DNA of 24,593 bases, from the NCBI GenBank assembly GCA_910587105.1, contig CAJUMB010000055.1, forward strand, positions 1 through 24,593, written 5' to 3'. Below the pieces are notes generated by a model, which had not been told where the DNA came from, ran no database searches, and saw only the letters and a program-made list of their open reading frames with translations. This document shows, piece by piece, positions 14,861 to 22,552 of the stretch (positions are counted from its first letter, which is position 1; each line of letters opens with the position of its first letter). The translations under genes were made by a program, and so were the position numbers. Source of the stretch: an uncultured Lachnospiraceae bacterium (GTDB lineage Bacteria > Bacillota > Clostridia > Lachnospirales > Lachnospiraceae).

Positions 14861-15540
14861 TTCCTTCCACCTCCCAGCTCGCCAAGTCTGCCGTCTGCAA
14901 CCTGAAATACCCGGTCTGCCCATGTAGTCAGATTCATATTATGGGTGATCATCAATACCGTCTGCTGGTAATGCCTGGCTGCCCTGCACAGCAAATCCAT
15001 TACATCCCGGCTGCTCTGAGAATCCAGATTTCCTGTGGGTTCATCTGCCAGAACCAGCGCAGGCCGTGTAATCAGAGCCCGTCCAATGGCTGCTCTTTGC
15101 TGCTGTCCCCCAGAAAGCTGCCCCGGCAGATGCCTGCGGCGGTTTTCCAGACCCAGCACCTCCAGAATCTCCTCCACCCGGTCCTTGTCCGGTTTCTTAT
15201 AATCCAGCAAAATTGGAAAGATGATATTCTGTTCCACATTCAGTTCCGGAATGAGATGAAACGATTGAAAAACAAACCCAATACTCTGTCTGCGGAAAAT
15301 CGTCCGCTCATCTTCACCCATGGCAAAAATATCCTTACCATTTAGAAACACCTTTCCGGAATCCGCCGTATCCAGCCCACCGATGCAGTTCAAAAGCGTG
15401 CTTTTTCCAGACCCTGACACACCCACCACAGCGCCGAATTCCCCCCTGTCCATGGAAAAAGACACATCTCTCAATGCCTCCACACGGGCTTCCCCTGTTC
15501 CGTAAGTCTTACTCAGATTCTCTACCTTTAAAATTTCCAA
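14857..15540 (-). CDS. ABC transporter ATP-binding protein, LolD/MacB type
   Basis: A 227-residue ATPase. Walker A GVSGSGKST, Q-loop FQSFHLIPELN, signature LSGGQQQRAAIGRAL, Walker B VLADEPTGNLD and the switch ITHN are complete. The DEPTGNLDS form marks the MacB/LolD/FtsE group. The start is a TTG at 15540 with GGGGAG seven bases ahead; no ATG fits the frame. It overlaps the permease by four bases and is preceded by a regulator-like direct repeat in the 131-bp gap after the kinase gene. Confidence 0.93.
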   Translation of the reverse strand: MEILKVENLSKTYGTGEARVEALRDVSFSMDRGEFGAVVGVSGSGKSTLLNCIGGLDTADSGKVFLNGKDIFAMGEDERTIFRRQSIGFVFQSFHLIPELNVEQNIIFPILLDYKKPDKDRVEEILEVLGLENRRRHLPGQLSGGQQQRAAIGRALITRPALVLADEPTGNLDSQSSRDVMDLLCRAARHYQQTVLMITHNMNLTTWADRVFQVADGRLGELGGGRK

Positions 15541-15588
15541 ATTGCTGCTCCCCGCCTTTCTTCATTTTTAATCCTTTACCTGTAAAAA

Positions 15589-15632
15589 AGTATACCACCA
15601 CAGTCTTACATTCTGGTGAATGGTATCTTACA
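15589..15632 (-). promoter_or_regulatory. Promoter and likely response-regulator site before the ABC genes
   Basis: On the minus strand TGTAAGA occurs twice (15626-15632 and 15604-15610), exactly 22 bp apart, two helical turns, as expected for a tandem OmpR-family dimer. Downstream is an extended -10, TGGTATACT (-10 box 15589-15594), with no good -35 box. This suggests an activator-dependent promoter for the ABC operon; the neighbouring response regulator is the obvious candidate. Confidence 0.5.
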
Positions 15633-15671
15633 GATTTGAAAGAAAGGCATTTTATCCACTTTTGGCCCATG

Positions 15672-16901
15672 TTACTTTTGACACGGAAAAGTCATACGAA
15701 ATACAGCCCCCTCCCCCAGGGTACTCTCCACAGACAGATTCCCGCCCTGGTCTTCCACAATTGATTTTGCCAGGGGAAGGCCCAGCCCTGCCCCCTGCCT
15801 GCTGCCAGACCTTCTGCTCCGGTAAAATCTTTTAAAAATATGATGTATATCTTCTGGCGCAATACCGCACCCATCATCCTCCACATACAGACATACCATC
15901 ATGGGCGAACGGTTCCAGCTGACCCGGATGGTTCCTCCCCGCTTTGTATGGTCCAGGGCATTTTTTATAAGATTGCCAACCGCCTCCTTCGTCCACCCAA
16001 AATCACAGAAAACCAACTCTCCCGGATCACCTTCTGTCAAAATCTTCTTCCCCTCCCGTTCTGCACGCTCCATCAGATCTGCTGCCGCCTCCGCCGCCAT
16101 TTCAGCTGCGAAACACTGCCTCTTTTCAAAAAGAATATTTCCCGTATCCAGACGGGCTATTTTCAAAAGAGACTGAATCAGCTCCCCCATCCGATTTAAA
16201 GACCCCATGGATTTCCGGGTAAAATCTTTCACAGTATCTTCATGATCTGCTTCCTCTGCCATAATTTCCATATACATATACAATGCCGCAAGGGGAGTTT
16301 TTAACTGATGGGAAATATCGGATAACATATCTTTTAGAAATTCTTTTGCCTTATATTCCATCTGGCTTTTTGCCTGCAGTGACAGAGCAAGCTGTTCGAT
16401 CCTCCAAAACAACTGGTACACCGCTCCCGTCTCTCCTGACGGAAGGTGCCTGTCAAACTGATTGTCCCCATACTGGGTCACAACCATTTCCGCCTTTTCA
16501 TAGAGTTTCTCCCGTCTCCGTAAATATAGACTTACACATCCCAGCAATATAGCTGCAAATAAAATTCCCTCTGATAATAACCATAAAATCAGAGGGAGTG
16601 ATGTCTGTTCTGTGAGAAGCAGCAGATAACTTTGTGTATGTGTGGTATGTCCTATCTTTTCCAGCAGCTTTGCCCCTTCCTCTGTCACTTTCGTGCGATT
16701 CCAGGCAGAAGCTGCCACTGAGGGCGGAACCCCTTCCTCCATCAGGTATGAAACTGCTGCAAGTTCCCGCTCCACAAGCACCCGCCGGATACTCCGGGTC
16801 TGCACAATACCACAGACTCCTAAAAGGAAAATCTGTAAAATACAAAGCACCGCCAATAAGATATAAAATCTGCGGGTTTGTTTTTCATATAAAAAATTCA
16901 A
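15672..16901 (-). CDS. Sensor histidine kinase
   Basis: Membrane kinase of about 409 residues. Two TMs (12-34, 104-127) enclose an outer sensor loop of about 70 residues. A linker follows, then the H-box ISHQLKTPLAAL with His198, an N-box NLIKNALDHT, and G boxes DDGCGIAP and GAGLGLPLAKSIV. All catalytic parts are present. I choose a TTG start at 16901 because AGGAG lies eight bases ahead. A GTG at 16919 would lie inside the regulator gene and leave no ribosome site. The gene follows the response regulator directly and precedes the ABC genes it probably controls. Confidence 0.93.
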   Translation of the reverse strand: MNFLYEKQTRRFYILLAVLCILQIFLLGVCGIVQTRSIRRVLVERELAAVSYLMEEGVPPSVAASAWNRTKVTEEGAKLLEKIGHTTHTQSYLLLLTEQTSLPLILWLLSEGILFAAILLGCVSLYLRRREKLYEKAEMVVTQYGDNQFDRHLPSGETGAVYQLFWRIEQLALSLQAKSQMEYKAKEFLKDMLSDISHQLKTPLAALYMYMEIMAEEADHEDTVKDFTRKSMGSLNRMGELIQSLLKIARLDTGNILFEKRQCFAAEMAAEAAADLMERAEREGKKILTEGDPGELVFCDFGWTKEAVGNLIKNALDHTKRGGTIRVSWNRSPMMVCLYVEDDGCGIAPEDIHHIFKRFYRSRRSGSRQGAGLGLPLAKSIVEDQGGNLSVESTLGEGAVFRMTFPCQK

Positions 16902-16906
16902 TCTGT

Positions 16907-17593
16907 TTACTCCTTCCACTGATACCCCACACCCCGGACAGTTTTAATATGCTCCGGATGAGACGGGTCTCTCTCAAGTTTTTCCCGCAGACGCCGCACA
17001 TACACAGACAAGGTGTTATCATCCACAAAATTTCCGGCCCGGTCCCACAGCCTGTCCAAAATGGCACCCCTGGTGAGAATCCTTCCGCTGTTTTGCAGAA
17101 ACAGGCATAAAAGCCTGTACTCTGCCCCGGTAAACTCCATGTCCTTACCGCAGAAAAGTACCCTGCTCTCGGCCAGATTTACCGTCAAATCTCCTGACTG
17201 CAGAATTCCCGGCTCCACATTCAGCCTGTGGCTGCGCCGCAGCAGCGCCCGGATTCGGGAGCACAGTTCCCCCAGCTTAAAAGGTTTCGTGATATAGTCG
17301 TCTCCACCGCAGTCCAGACCGCGGATCACACTGGTTTCCTCATCCGATGCCGTCAGAAAAATAATCGGAACCGGATTTTTCGCCTCTCTGATTTTCTCGC
17401 ACAGCGCAAAGGCACTTCCATCCGGCAGTGTCACATCAAAAAGAAGCAGGTCAAAGTCTGTGCATTCTGCCAGAAACTTCTCTGCCTCCTCTATGGTCCT
17501 GGCTGTCTCTATGATAAATCCGTTTTTCTTCAGAGAATACGTCAAGCCGTCAATCAGGCTGATGTCATCTTCCAGAAGCAACAACTTTTCCAT
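16907..17593 (-). CDS. OmpR-family response regulator
   Basis: 228 residues. The receiver domain holds acidic residues ED-D at 8-10, phospho-acceptor Asp53 in LLFDVTLPDG, Thr in FLTAS and Lys in ITKPF. The C-terminal winged helix (about 130-226) ends in TVRGVGYQW, the usual OmpR/PhoB signature. AGGAG lies before the ATG and overlaps the TAG stop of the preceding pyrophosphohydrolase gene (TAGGAG), so the two may be read from one message. The kinase gene follows immediately. Confidence 0.95.
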   Translation of the reverse strand: MEKLLLLEDDISLIDGLTYSLKKNGFIIETARTIEEAEKFLAECTDFDLLLFDVTLPDGSAFALCEKIREAKNPVPIIFLTASDEETSVIRGLDCGGDDYITKPFKLGELCSRIRALLRRSHRLNVEPGILQSGDLTVNLAESRVLFCGKDMEFTGAEYRLLCLFLQNSGRILTRGAILDRLWDRAGNFVDDNTLSVYVRRLREKLERDPSHPEHIKTVRGVGYQWKE

Positions 17594-17602
17594 GTCCGTC
17601 TC

Positions 17603-17902
17603 CTACATCCCTTTCACTTTCTCAACCGCATATTTTTCCTCATTCTTAGTCATCTTGTCATTTACGATTTCATCCACATCCAATTCCAGCTTATCCAGCA
17701 TATCCTGACAATAAATAATCACATCCGCCAGTTCTTCCTTCACATGTTCAAGATCATATTCCGTCTCGCTCCACTGAAAACATTCCAGAAGCTCATTGGC
17801 CTCAATGGATATGCTTTTCGCCAGATTCGCCGGTGAGTGGGATTCAGACCATCCCCGGTCTGTTATAAATTTTCTGATCCTATCTATTGTGCCTTTGTCC
17901 AT
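17603..17902 (-). CDS. MazG-like nucleotide pyrophosphohydrolase (DCTPP1/RS21-C6 type)
   Basis: A 99-residue all-helical enzyme, the length of single-domain MazG-like proteins. The metal-binding motif is ANELLE (Glu34, Glu37, Glu40) followed by EELAD (Glu57, Asp60). The block ANELLECFQW with EELADVIIYCQDM and a preceding RGW closely resembles dCTP pyrophosphatases such as human DCTPP1, which prefer dCTP and 5-modified dCTP. I start at the ATG at 17902 (AAGGAG seven bases ahead). It overlaps the 3' end of mcrC by 23 bp, so it is probably translated with it. Exact substrate is inference; a general dNTP or (p)ppGpp-related hydrolase is possible. Confidence 0.85.
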   Translation of the reverse strand: MDKGTIDRIRKFITDRGWSESHSPANLAKSISIEANELLECFQWSETEYDLEHVKEELADVIIYCQDMLDKLELDVDEIVNDKMTKNEEKYAVEKVKGM

Positions 17903-18944
17903 AATAGTTCTCCTTCCCAAAATACTCCCAGATGATTCCATCCAGCTGCGCCCTGATCCCACTGAAATCCTGATTCAGGTCCAATGTCCTCACGCTGATT
18001 TGATTACCGCTCATCCTATATTTTTGGCCCGGTTGGATCTCCCCATCTGTACCAGCATATAGAAGCATGCCAGATACCTGGTGAGGAACATCCTTTAACT
18101 CATATTCCTTATTCTTCACATAGGTAAAAATCTGGTACAAATTTCCGGAATGCACAGTGTGCCTGCCATATTGTGCCTGTGTTGTGTTCTCATAATACTT
18201 AGCATCAATAATGAGAATCTTCCCCTGATAGGAAAGCATAATATCTGTTTTCATCATCGGCAGCATGTCACTAAAGCCGTCATCCAGCTGCCAGGATATC
18301 CACGAAGCCTCCGTCTTAATCCCTGGGAATTCCTGACGATAATATTCCCGGATAAATTTTTCATAAAGACGACACATTTGCTGCTCATCAACAAACTGCA
18401 TCAACCGGATACTGCCGTCTGCCGTAGTCTGAAGCAAGCCCTTCAATACCAGATAACATATAGATACCATCATTCTGTACATCTGATTATGTCTGTAATA
18501 TTGCTGCCTCCAATTAATAGAATATATATGAAGTTCCTGTATCCCCTGGAAAAATACCAGCAGCCTGCGAATCTCTTTCTTCCTGGATTTACCAACATCT
18601 GCATGCAGAAGCTGCAGCATTGTGGTCTTGATAATCCGGTTCATATAGGTATTTACAGAAAACTCATCATAAGTGCAGACCATCCGCTTTCTCAGCATCG
18701 TCCGTGTCTTAATAGATTCTGTAATATCTATCCTGCCTCTGATTCCCGCCAAAGCCCCAGTCTCTGAGATATACTCCCGGGCAAGCCCCTGCTTTAACTG
18801 TAGGGAAACACCTTTTACCAGTATTGCCGCGCACAGCTCAGCCACATTATCAAACTGTTCCACAGCCACATTCTTAAACCCATCCTCATTCAGGCACTGA
18901 AACACATATGTCAGCATATAGTAAACATTCTGAACAGGTATCAC
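17880..18944 (-). CDS. mcrC: McrC family restriction endonuclease subunit
   Basis: Nuclease partner of the McrB GTPase in modification-dependent restriction; it activates GTP hydrolysis and cuts DNA. The 354-residue protein has the PD-(D/E)xK core: Asp234 in MKTDIML and IIDAK (Asp247, Lys249) a strand later, with a following Tyr pair. The N-terminal half is the binding platform for the McrB ring. The start is a GTG directly after the mcrB stop, with AAGGAG ten bases ahead. Its end overlaps the pyrophosphohydrolase by 23 bp. Confidence 0.93.
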   Translation of the reverse strand: MIPVQNVYYMLTYVFQCLNEDGFKNVAVEQFDNVAELCAAILVKGVSLQLKQGLAREYISETGALAGIRGRIDITESIKTRTMLRKRMVCTYDEFSVNTYMNRIIKTTMLQLLHADVGKSRKKEIRRLLVFFQGIQELHIYSINWRQQYYRHNQMYRMMVSICYLVLKGLLQTTADGSIRLMQFVDEQQMCRLYEKFIREYYRQEFPGIKTEASWISWQLDDGFSDMLPMMKTDIMLSYQGKILIIDAKYYENTTQAQYGRHTVHSGNLYQIFTYVKNKEYELKDVPHQVSGMLLYAGTDGEIQPGQKYRMSGNQISVRTLDLNQDFSGIRAQLDGIIWEYFGKENYYGQRHNR

Positions 18945-21110
18945 TTATATAGAACTCCTTAGCTTATTCATCCAATCTTTTACCTTAATCGGTTCATCAT
19001 ACCAGTATTCTTTGAGCAGCGGTATCAACTCATATTCCACAATATTTGACAGGGTTCTATCCGTTATTTCTGTCAAATTACAGAAATAACTATGTCCAAT
19101 GCAAAACCCTTCGCCTAGAGAAGTATCTGTCCCAATGGCAGCATTCAGTTTCTCAACACAGTCAATCAGACTATCAAATTTACTGTCTGCAAATGCCGTT
19201 TTGTACTCTCTGAATCCATCACTGGAAAATCCCGGCTTCATCTCAAAAAATGCAAACCTGCGGCGCAGGGCATAATCCAGCATGGCCAGGCTCCTGTCTG
19301 CCGTATTCATCATACCAATGATATAGACATTCTCTGGTACAAAGAACTTCTCATCGGAGTACAGCAGCTGCAGAGCATTCCCGCGTTTATCATTTTCAAT
19401 CAGCATAAAAAGCTCCCCAAAAATCTTACTGAGATTTCCTCTGTTGATCTCATCAATAATAAAGAAATAATCTTTTTCCTGATCATCTGCCGCCTTCTTG
19501 CAGAAATTATAAAAAGACCCTTTTTTAATCTCAAATCCGTCACCTGCACTTGAAGGTCTAAAGCCCTCAATAAAATCCTCATATGTATAGCTCTGATGGA
19601 ACTGTACCATCATGACACGATCCTGGTCTTTGCATCCCATCATAGCATATGCGATCCGTTTCGCCGCAAAAGTCTTGCCCACACCCGGAGCACCCTGCAG
19701 GATTACATTTTTCTTCACACGGATCAATTCTACCAGAGTACCATAGCTGCTGCTGTCCATATAAACTTCTTCCAGGAACTTCTCTGCACTATATGCCGGG
19801 AATCTCCTTTCCTCCGATTCTATATCTTCCTGATCTTCATTTATTTCAAACAAAGCATTTAACTTCGCCACATAATCTGTATATGCTGTGATGTCAGTCA
19901 ATGTCTTCACTACTGCCTGCCCGGGATGGGGCCATTCGCCCTCATTCGTCCAATTTACCATACGTATATTTGGATATTCCGAATCCTCTGTATCATAGAT
20001 ATAGTCAGATGTAACAACACCGCGGCCAATCAATGTATACATTCCCTTTTTCACAAATACAATATCTCCTGGTTTCATTTCGTTCATGAATTGCCATGTG
20101 GCGTGAGCAGCATTTTTATATGGTCTGGTTGGATCAACCTTTGCTTTCATAGCAATTTTCATTTCTTCCTTAGAGGTATACTGTGAAAGGTCACCTATCT
20201 GGCCCCAGCCCAGCCCCATAATTCCACGCTCATAGAACTCATCCCATTTACATGCCCCGTCGCCTGGAGAATAAATCCAATAATGGATCATATCCACATC
20301 TTCATCCCCAAGCCCTGCACCCTTTTGCCCCCTCTGGTTCTGAATTTTTTCTGCTTTTATCTTTTCATTGACACTGTTAGAATATTTCCACGCTTCAAAT
20401 GATAATTCCTTAAAGTCGTTAATTGGGCTTTTATCACTCTGCACATAAACACGGAGCCTTTCAACTATCTCAAAATATCTCTCTGATGCAATCTTATTCT
20501 CAACCTCTGGAAGACCTGCCACTACATCATCCGGAATCTTACCAGACTCATAAATATACCATTTATTACGACTGTCCAGGTTTAAAAAGAAATTGGGCGA
20601 AATCCAGTACAAGCCCATGGTAATTTTACTGTTGCCGCCGCCCTTCTTATTGATAACCAGGTCAAAATATTTGGAAAACTCAGCTCCGTTCTCAAAAGAC
20701 GGGTCAGCTGCATACTTAAGGGCAGAATCAAACAGACTCCAGAGATCTTCAATATCTCTATCATCTCTTTTATCAATGAAATTATAAAATACGGCATTCT
20801 GATTGTTCAGCACCGGAATACTGTCAAACACATTTGGTACTGCTGCGGCCACCCCAAAAATTTCTTTTATGGCAGTAATAATCTTGATCCTGTTTTCCTC
20901 TCTCATAGAACTTTTATTAAAGAGGCCAAATACTGTGAAGGGGTCCATGTCCACCAATTGATTTTCTCTTTCCAGAGTAGGCATATTGATACCAGTCTCA
21001 GCATAAATGACTTTAACTTTCTCAACCAGCTCACCTCTGTTATTTTTGTAAGCCAGAAGATTATCAGCAAATTCCTCATAAAAATCTACCCATGCAAATT
21101 GATTGTCCAT
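18945..21110 (-). CDS. mcrB: McrB family GTPase with EVE-like modified-base reader domain
   Basis: A 721-residue motor and recognition subunit. The N-terminal 270 residues are not recognised. Residues about 274-420 (from IHYWIYSPGDGACKWDEF, with GLGWG, KPGDIVFV and GRGVV) look like an EVE/PUA-type domain that reads a flipped modified base. The AAA+ domain has Walker A GAPGVGKT (473-480), Walker B FFIIDEINRGNLSKIF (about 549-564) and the McrB mark MNTADRS (601-607), followed by an Arg finger-like RRR (616-618). The ATG at 21110 follows GGAGG; the TTG at 21134 would add eight residues. The promoter is at 21231-21259. It cannot be told whether it reads 5mC, 5hmC or another base. Confidence 0.93.
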   Translation of the reverse strand: MDNQFAWVDFYEEFADNLLAYKNNRGELVEKVKVIYAETGINMPTLERENQLVDMDPFTVFGLFNKSSMREENRIKIITAIKEIFGVAAAVPNVFDSIPVLNNQNAVFYNFIDKRDDRDIEDLWSLFDSALKYAADPSFENGAEFSKYFDLVINKKGGGNSKITMGLYWISPNFFLNLDSRNKWYIYESGKIPDDVVAGLPEVENKIASERYFEIVERLRVYVQSDKSPINDFKELSFEAWKYSNSVNEKIKAEKIQNQRGQKGAGLGDEDVDMIHYWIYSPGDGACKWDEFYERGIMGLGWGQIGDLSQYTSKEEMKIAMKAKVDPTRPYKNAAHATWQFMNEMKPGDIVFVKKGMYTLIGRGVVTSDYIYDTEDSEYPNIRMVNWTNEGEWPHPGQAVVKTLTDITAYTDYVAKLNALFEINEDQEDIESEERRFPAYSAEKFLEEVYMDSSSYGTLVELIRVKKNVILQGAPGVGKTFAAKRIAYAMMGCKDQDRVMMVQFHQSYTYEDFIEGFRPSSAGDGFEIKKGSFYNFCKKAADDQEKDYFFIIDEINRGNLSKIFGELFMLIENDKRGNALQLLYSDEKFFVPENVYIIGMMNTADRSLAMLDYALRRRFAFFEMKPGFSSDGFREYKTAFADSKFDSLIDCVEKLNAAIGTDTSLGEGFCIGHSYFCNLTEITDRTLSNIVEYELIPLLKEYWYDEPIKVKDWMNKLRSSI

Positions 21111-21230
21111 AATACCTCCAAATAGAATCTGCAAGACTGTTATTTTCTTACTCTTTATTTTTGATTGTTTTCTTTCTTATTCTTCCTGCCCTCAATTGCA
21201 CGCATTGTACAACATAATGGTTCTCTATGT

Positions 21231-21259
21231 AGTCTAAGTCAAATATCATTCTCTGTCAA
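21231..21259 (-). promoter_or_regulatory. Promoter of the mcrB operon
   Basis: On the minus strand TTGACA (21254-21259) and TAGACT (21231-21236) with a 17-bp spacer; the leader is about 115 nt. It lies right after the DUF1848 terminator, so the operon appears to have its own start. Confidence 0.7.
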
Positions 21260-21273
21260 CAAGGGTATTGAAT

Positions 21274-21303
21274 CAAAAAACCGCCACCCGCTATCAAGTG
21301 ACG
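21274..21303 (-). terminator. Intrinsic terminator of the DUF1848 gene
   Basis: On the minus strand CGTCACT and GGTGGCG (with two G-T pairs) make a 7-bp stem over an 8-nt loop, followed by GTTTTTT. It lies 24 bp beyond the DUF1848 stop. Confidence 0.65.
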
Positions 21304-21326
21304 ATTGTGCTAAAGTCAACAATACC

Positions 21327-22277
21327 TTAAATCTTTTCATAATCAAACAAAGTCATTTGCCCGTCTATAAATGATTTTACATACCTTTCTTTTATTTTAT
21401 CATCCTCATTTATCTCTCCAAATAATAAAGGCGATTCCAAATTATGTTTTCTGAAATTGTTATTCACCCTTGTGCAGCTGTAATTGGCATAGCAATATAA
21501 ACAACCGTTTTTACATGTATTGTAAGCTCCAATGTCAATACTTTCTGCACACCCACATTCGCTCCTCTGATTTTTATCCTTTTTCATGTTCAATTTATAT
21601 TTCCCTATTCTTTCAAATCGTTCCTTATCAATACAAGAAGCATGGGGAACTCCGAACTTATTGAAATCACAAGACTCTGCACAGGTATCTAAATATAAAT
21701 TATATTTCTGTGCTATTTCAGCAAATCTCTCTATTATTTCCATTTGCTGTTTCCTTGTAATTGACTGTATATGAAGCGGTTTCATATTACACTTTGTATT
21801 TCTATAAAAATCCAAAAAACTAACGGTACATTTCTCTGTGTATTGTGCAAGTTTTGAAGCCAATACCTCAAAATATTTGTAATGATAATTTATTGTATAA
21901 GTTTCACTAAGAAATATAGGATCATATCGCCAAATTACCTTTTCTTTTCCAATTTCTTTTGATAATGTCTGAAATGCCGGAATAATAACTTTATTTTTTG
22001 ATGGAAGACCTGTTTCAATTTCTGGCCCATACGCCGTTAATGTGAACTGAAAATAAAAATTATATTTTTCCAGTTCTCTCAATCTTTTTAACATTGGTGT
22101 GGGGTTTTTCGTCCAAAAAACGATTCCGTCTACAACTTCCGATGATAAATCTATTTCAGCTATTTGATGAATATTCATTGGATTTCTTACTAAAACATAC
22201 TTTTCTTTTAATCGATTAAAAAACCATTTGGAATAATATGACGGAATATCTGTTCTTCGGCTTGCACTTATAATCAT
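21327..22277 (-). CDS. DUF1848 family protein, radical-SAM-like Cys motif near the C-terminus
   Basis: A 316-residue protein I place in DUF1848 by its SASRRTDIPSYYSKWFFNRL start, the FWTKNPTPMLKRL block and the RYDPIFLSE segment, which resembles a TIM-barrel scaffold. The C-terminal part has CKNGCLYC (Cys255, 259, 262), the CX3CX2C pattern that binds the 4Fe-4S cluster of radical SAM enzymes, and more cysteines (199, 203, 215, 241, 243). Having this motif late in the chain is unlike ordinary radical SAM proteins and suggests a permuted relative. GGAGG lies before the ATG. The gene is visibly more AT-rich than its neighbours. Function is unknown. Confidence 0.8.
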   Translation of the reverse strand: MIISASRRTDIPSYYSKWFFNRLKEKYVLVRNPMNIHQIAEIDLSSEVVDGIVFWTKNPTPMLKRLRELEKYNFYFQFTLTAYGPEIETGLPSKNKVIIPAFQTLSKEIGKEKVIWRYDPIFLSETYTINYHYKYFEVLASKLAQYTEKCTVSFLDFYRNTKCNMKPLHIQSITRKQQMEIIERFAEIAQKYNLYLDTCAESCDFNKFGVPHASCIDKERFERIGKYKLNMKKDKNQRSECGCAESIDIGAYNTCKNGCLYCYANYSCTRVNNNFRKHNLESPLLFGEINEDDKIKERYVKSFIDGQMTLFDYEKI

Positions 22278-22405
22278 TTGCTTCCCTCCAAATACTCACC
22301 AGCAGTGAATTCAAAAAAACTGCCTAGAACGTGTTTGAACGTGCCATTCTCTTCATAACGAAAGGTGTCCGGCAAGGCTGCCGTCCAGACTTCCTTAAAG
22401 CTCAT
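22274..22405 (-). CDS. Tiny ORF overlapping the DUF1848 start (uncertain)
   Basis: A 43-codon ORF (begins MSFKEVWTAALPDTFRYEEN, ends EYLEGSK). Its stop overlaps the DUF1848 start by four bases (ATGA), as in the coupled gene pairs of this window. GGAG is only three bases from the ATG, closer than usual, so the start is doubtful. The reading frame passes through a possible repeat end at 22327. It may be a real leader peptide, a remnant of a longer gene, or chance. Confidence 0.3.
   Translation of the reverse strand: MSFKEVWTAALPDTFRYEENGTFKHVLGSFFEFTAGEYLEGSK
22327..22339. repeat. Possible solo end of the TA-flanked repeat
   Basis: GAACGTGTTTGAA directly follows TA (22325-22326). It agrees with the variant terminus of copy B' (GAGCGTGTTTGAA on the other strand) at 12 of 13 positions, but the sequence beyond it does not match the family. 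Confidence 0.3.
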
Positions 22406-22552
22406 GGACTCCTATCCGCCTGCTAAGGAACTTGCGCCGCCCCAGAGGAGACAGCAGTGGAAATAATTCTTTGCCCTCTCTGCAATCGCATCCAATGGCA
22501 CTTTCCCCTTACACTTTCCAAATTCCATTTTCGCATTAATGACAGTATCTGG
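22406..22552. other. Intergenic stretch with no assignable gene
   Basis: After the rlmD stop there is no clear terminator or promoter. One 38-codon frame on the minus strand (beginning MEFGKCKGKVPLDAIAERAK) has no ribosome binding site. It may be a gene remnant. Confidence 0.4.

Noticed and set aside
22406..22545. 38-codon frame on the minus strand and several short stems between rlmD and DUF1848; considered as a structured RNA
   Set aside because: No ribosome site for the frame, and the stems do not match any RNA family I can name; left as intergenic.
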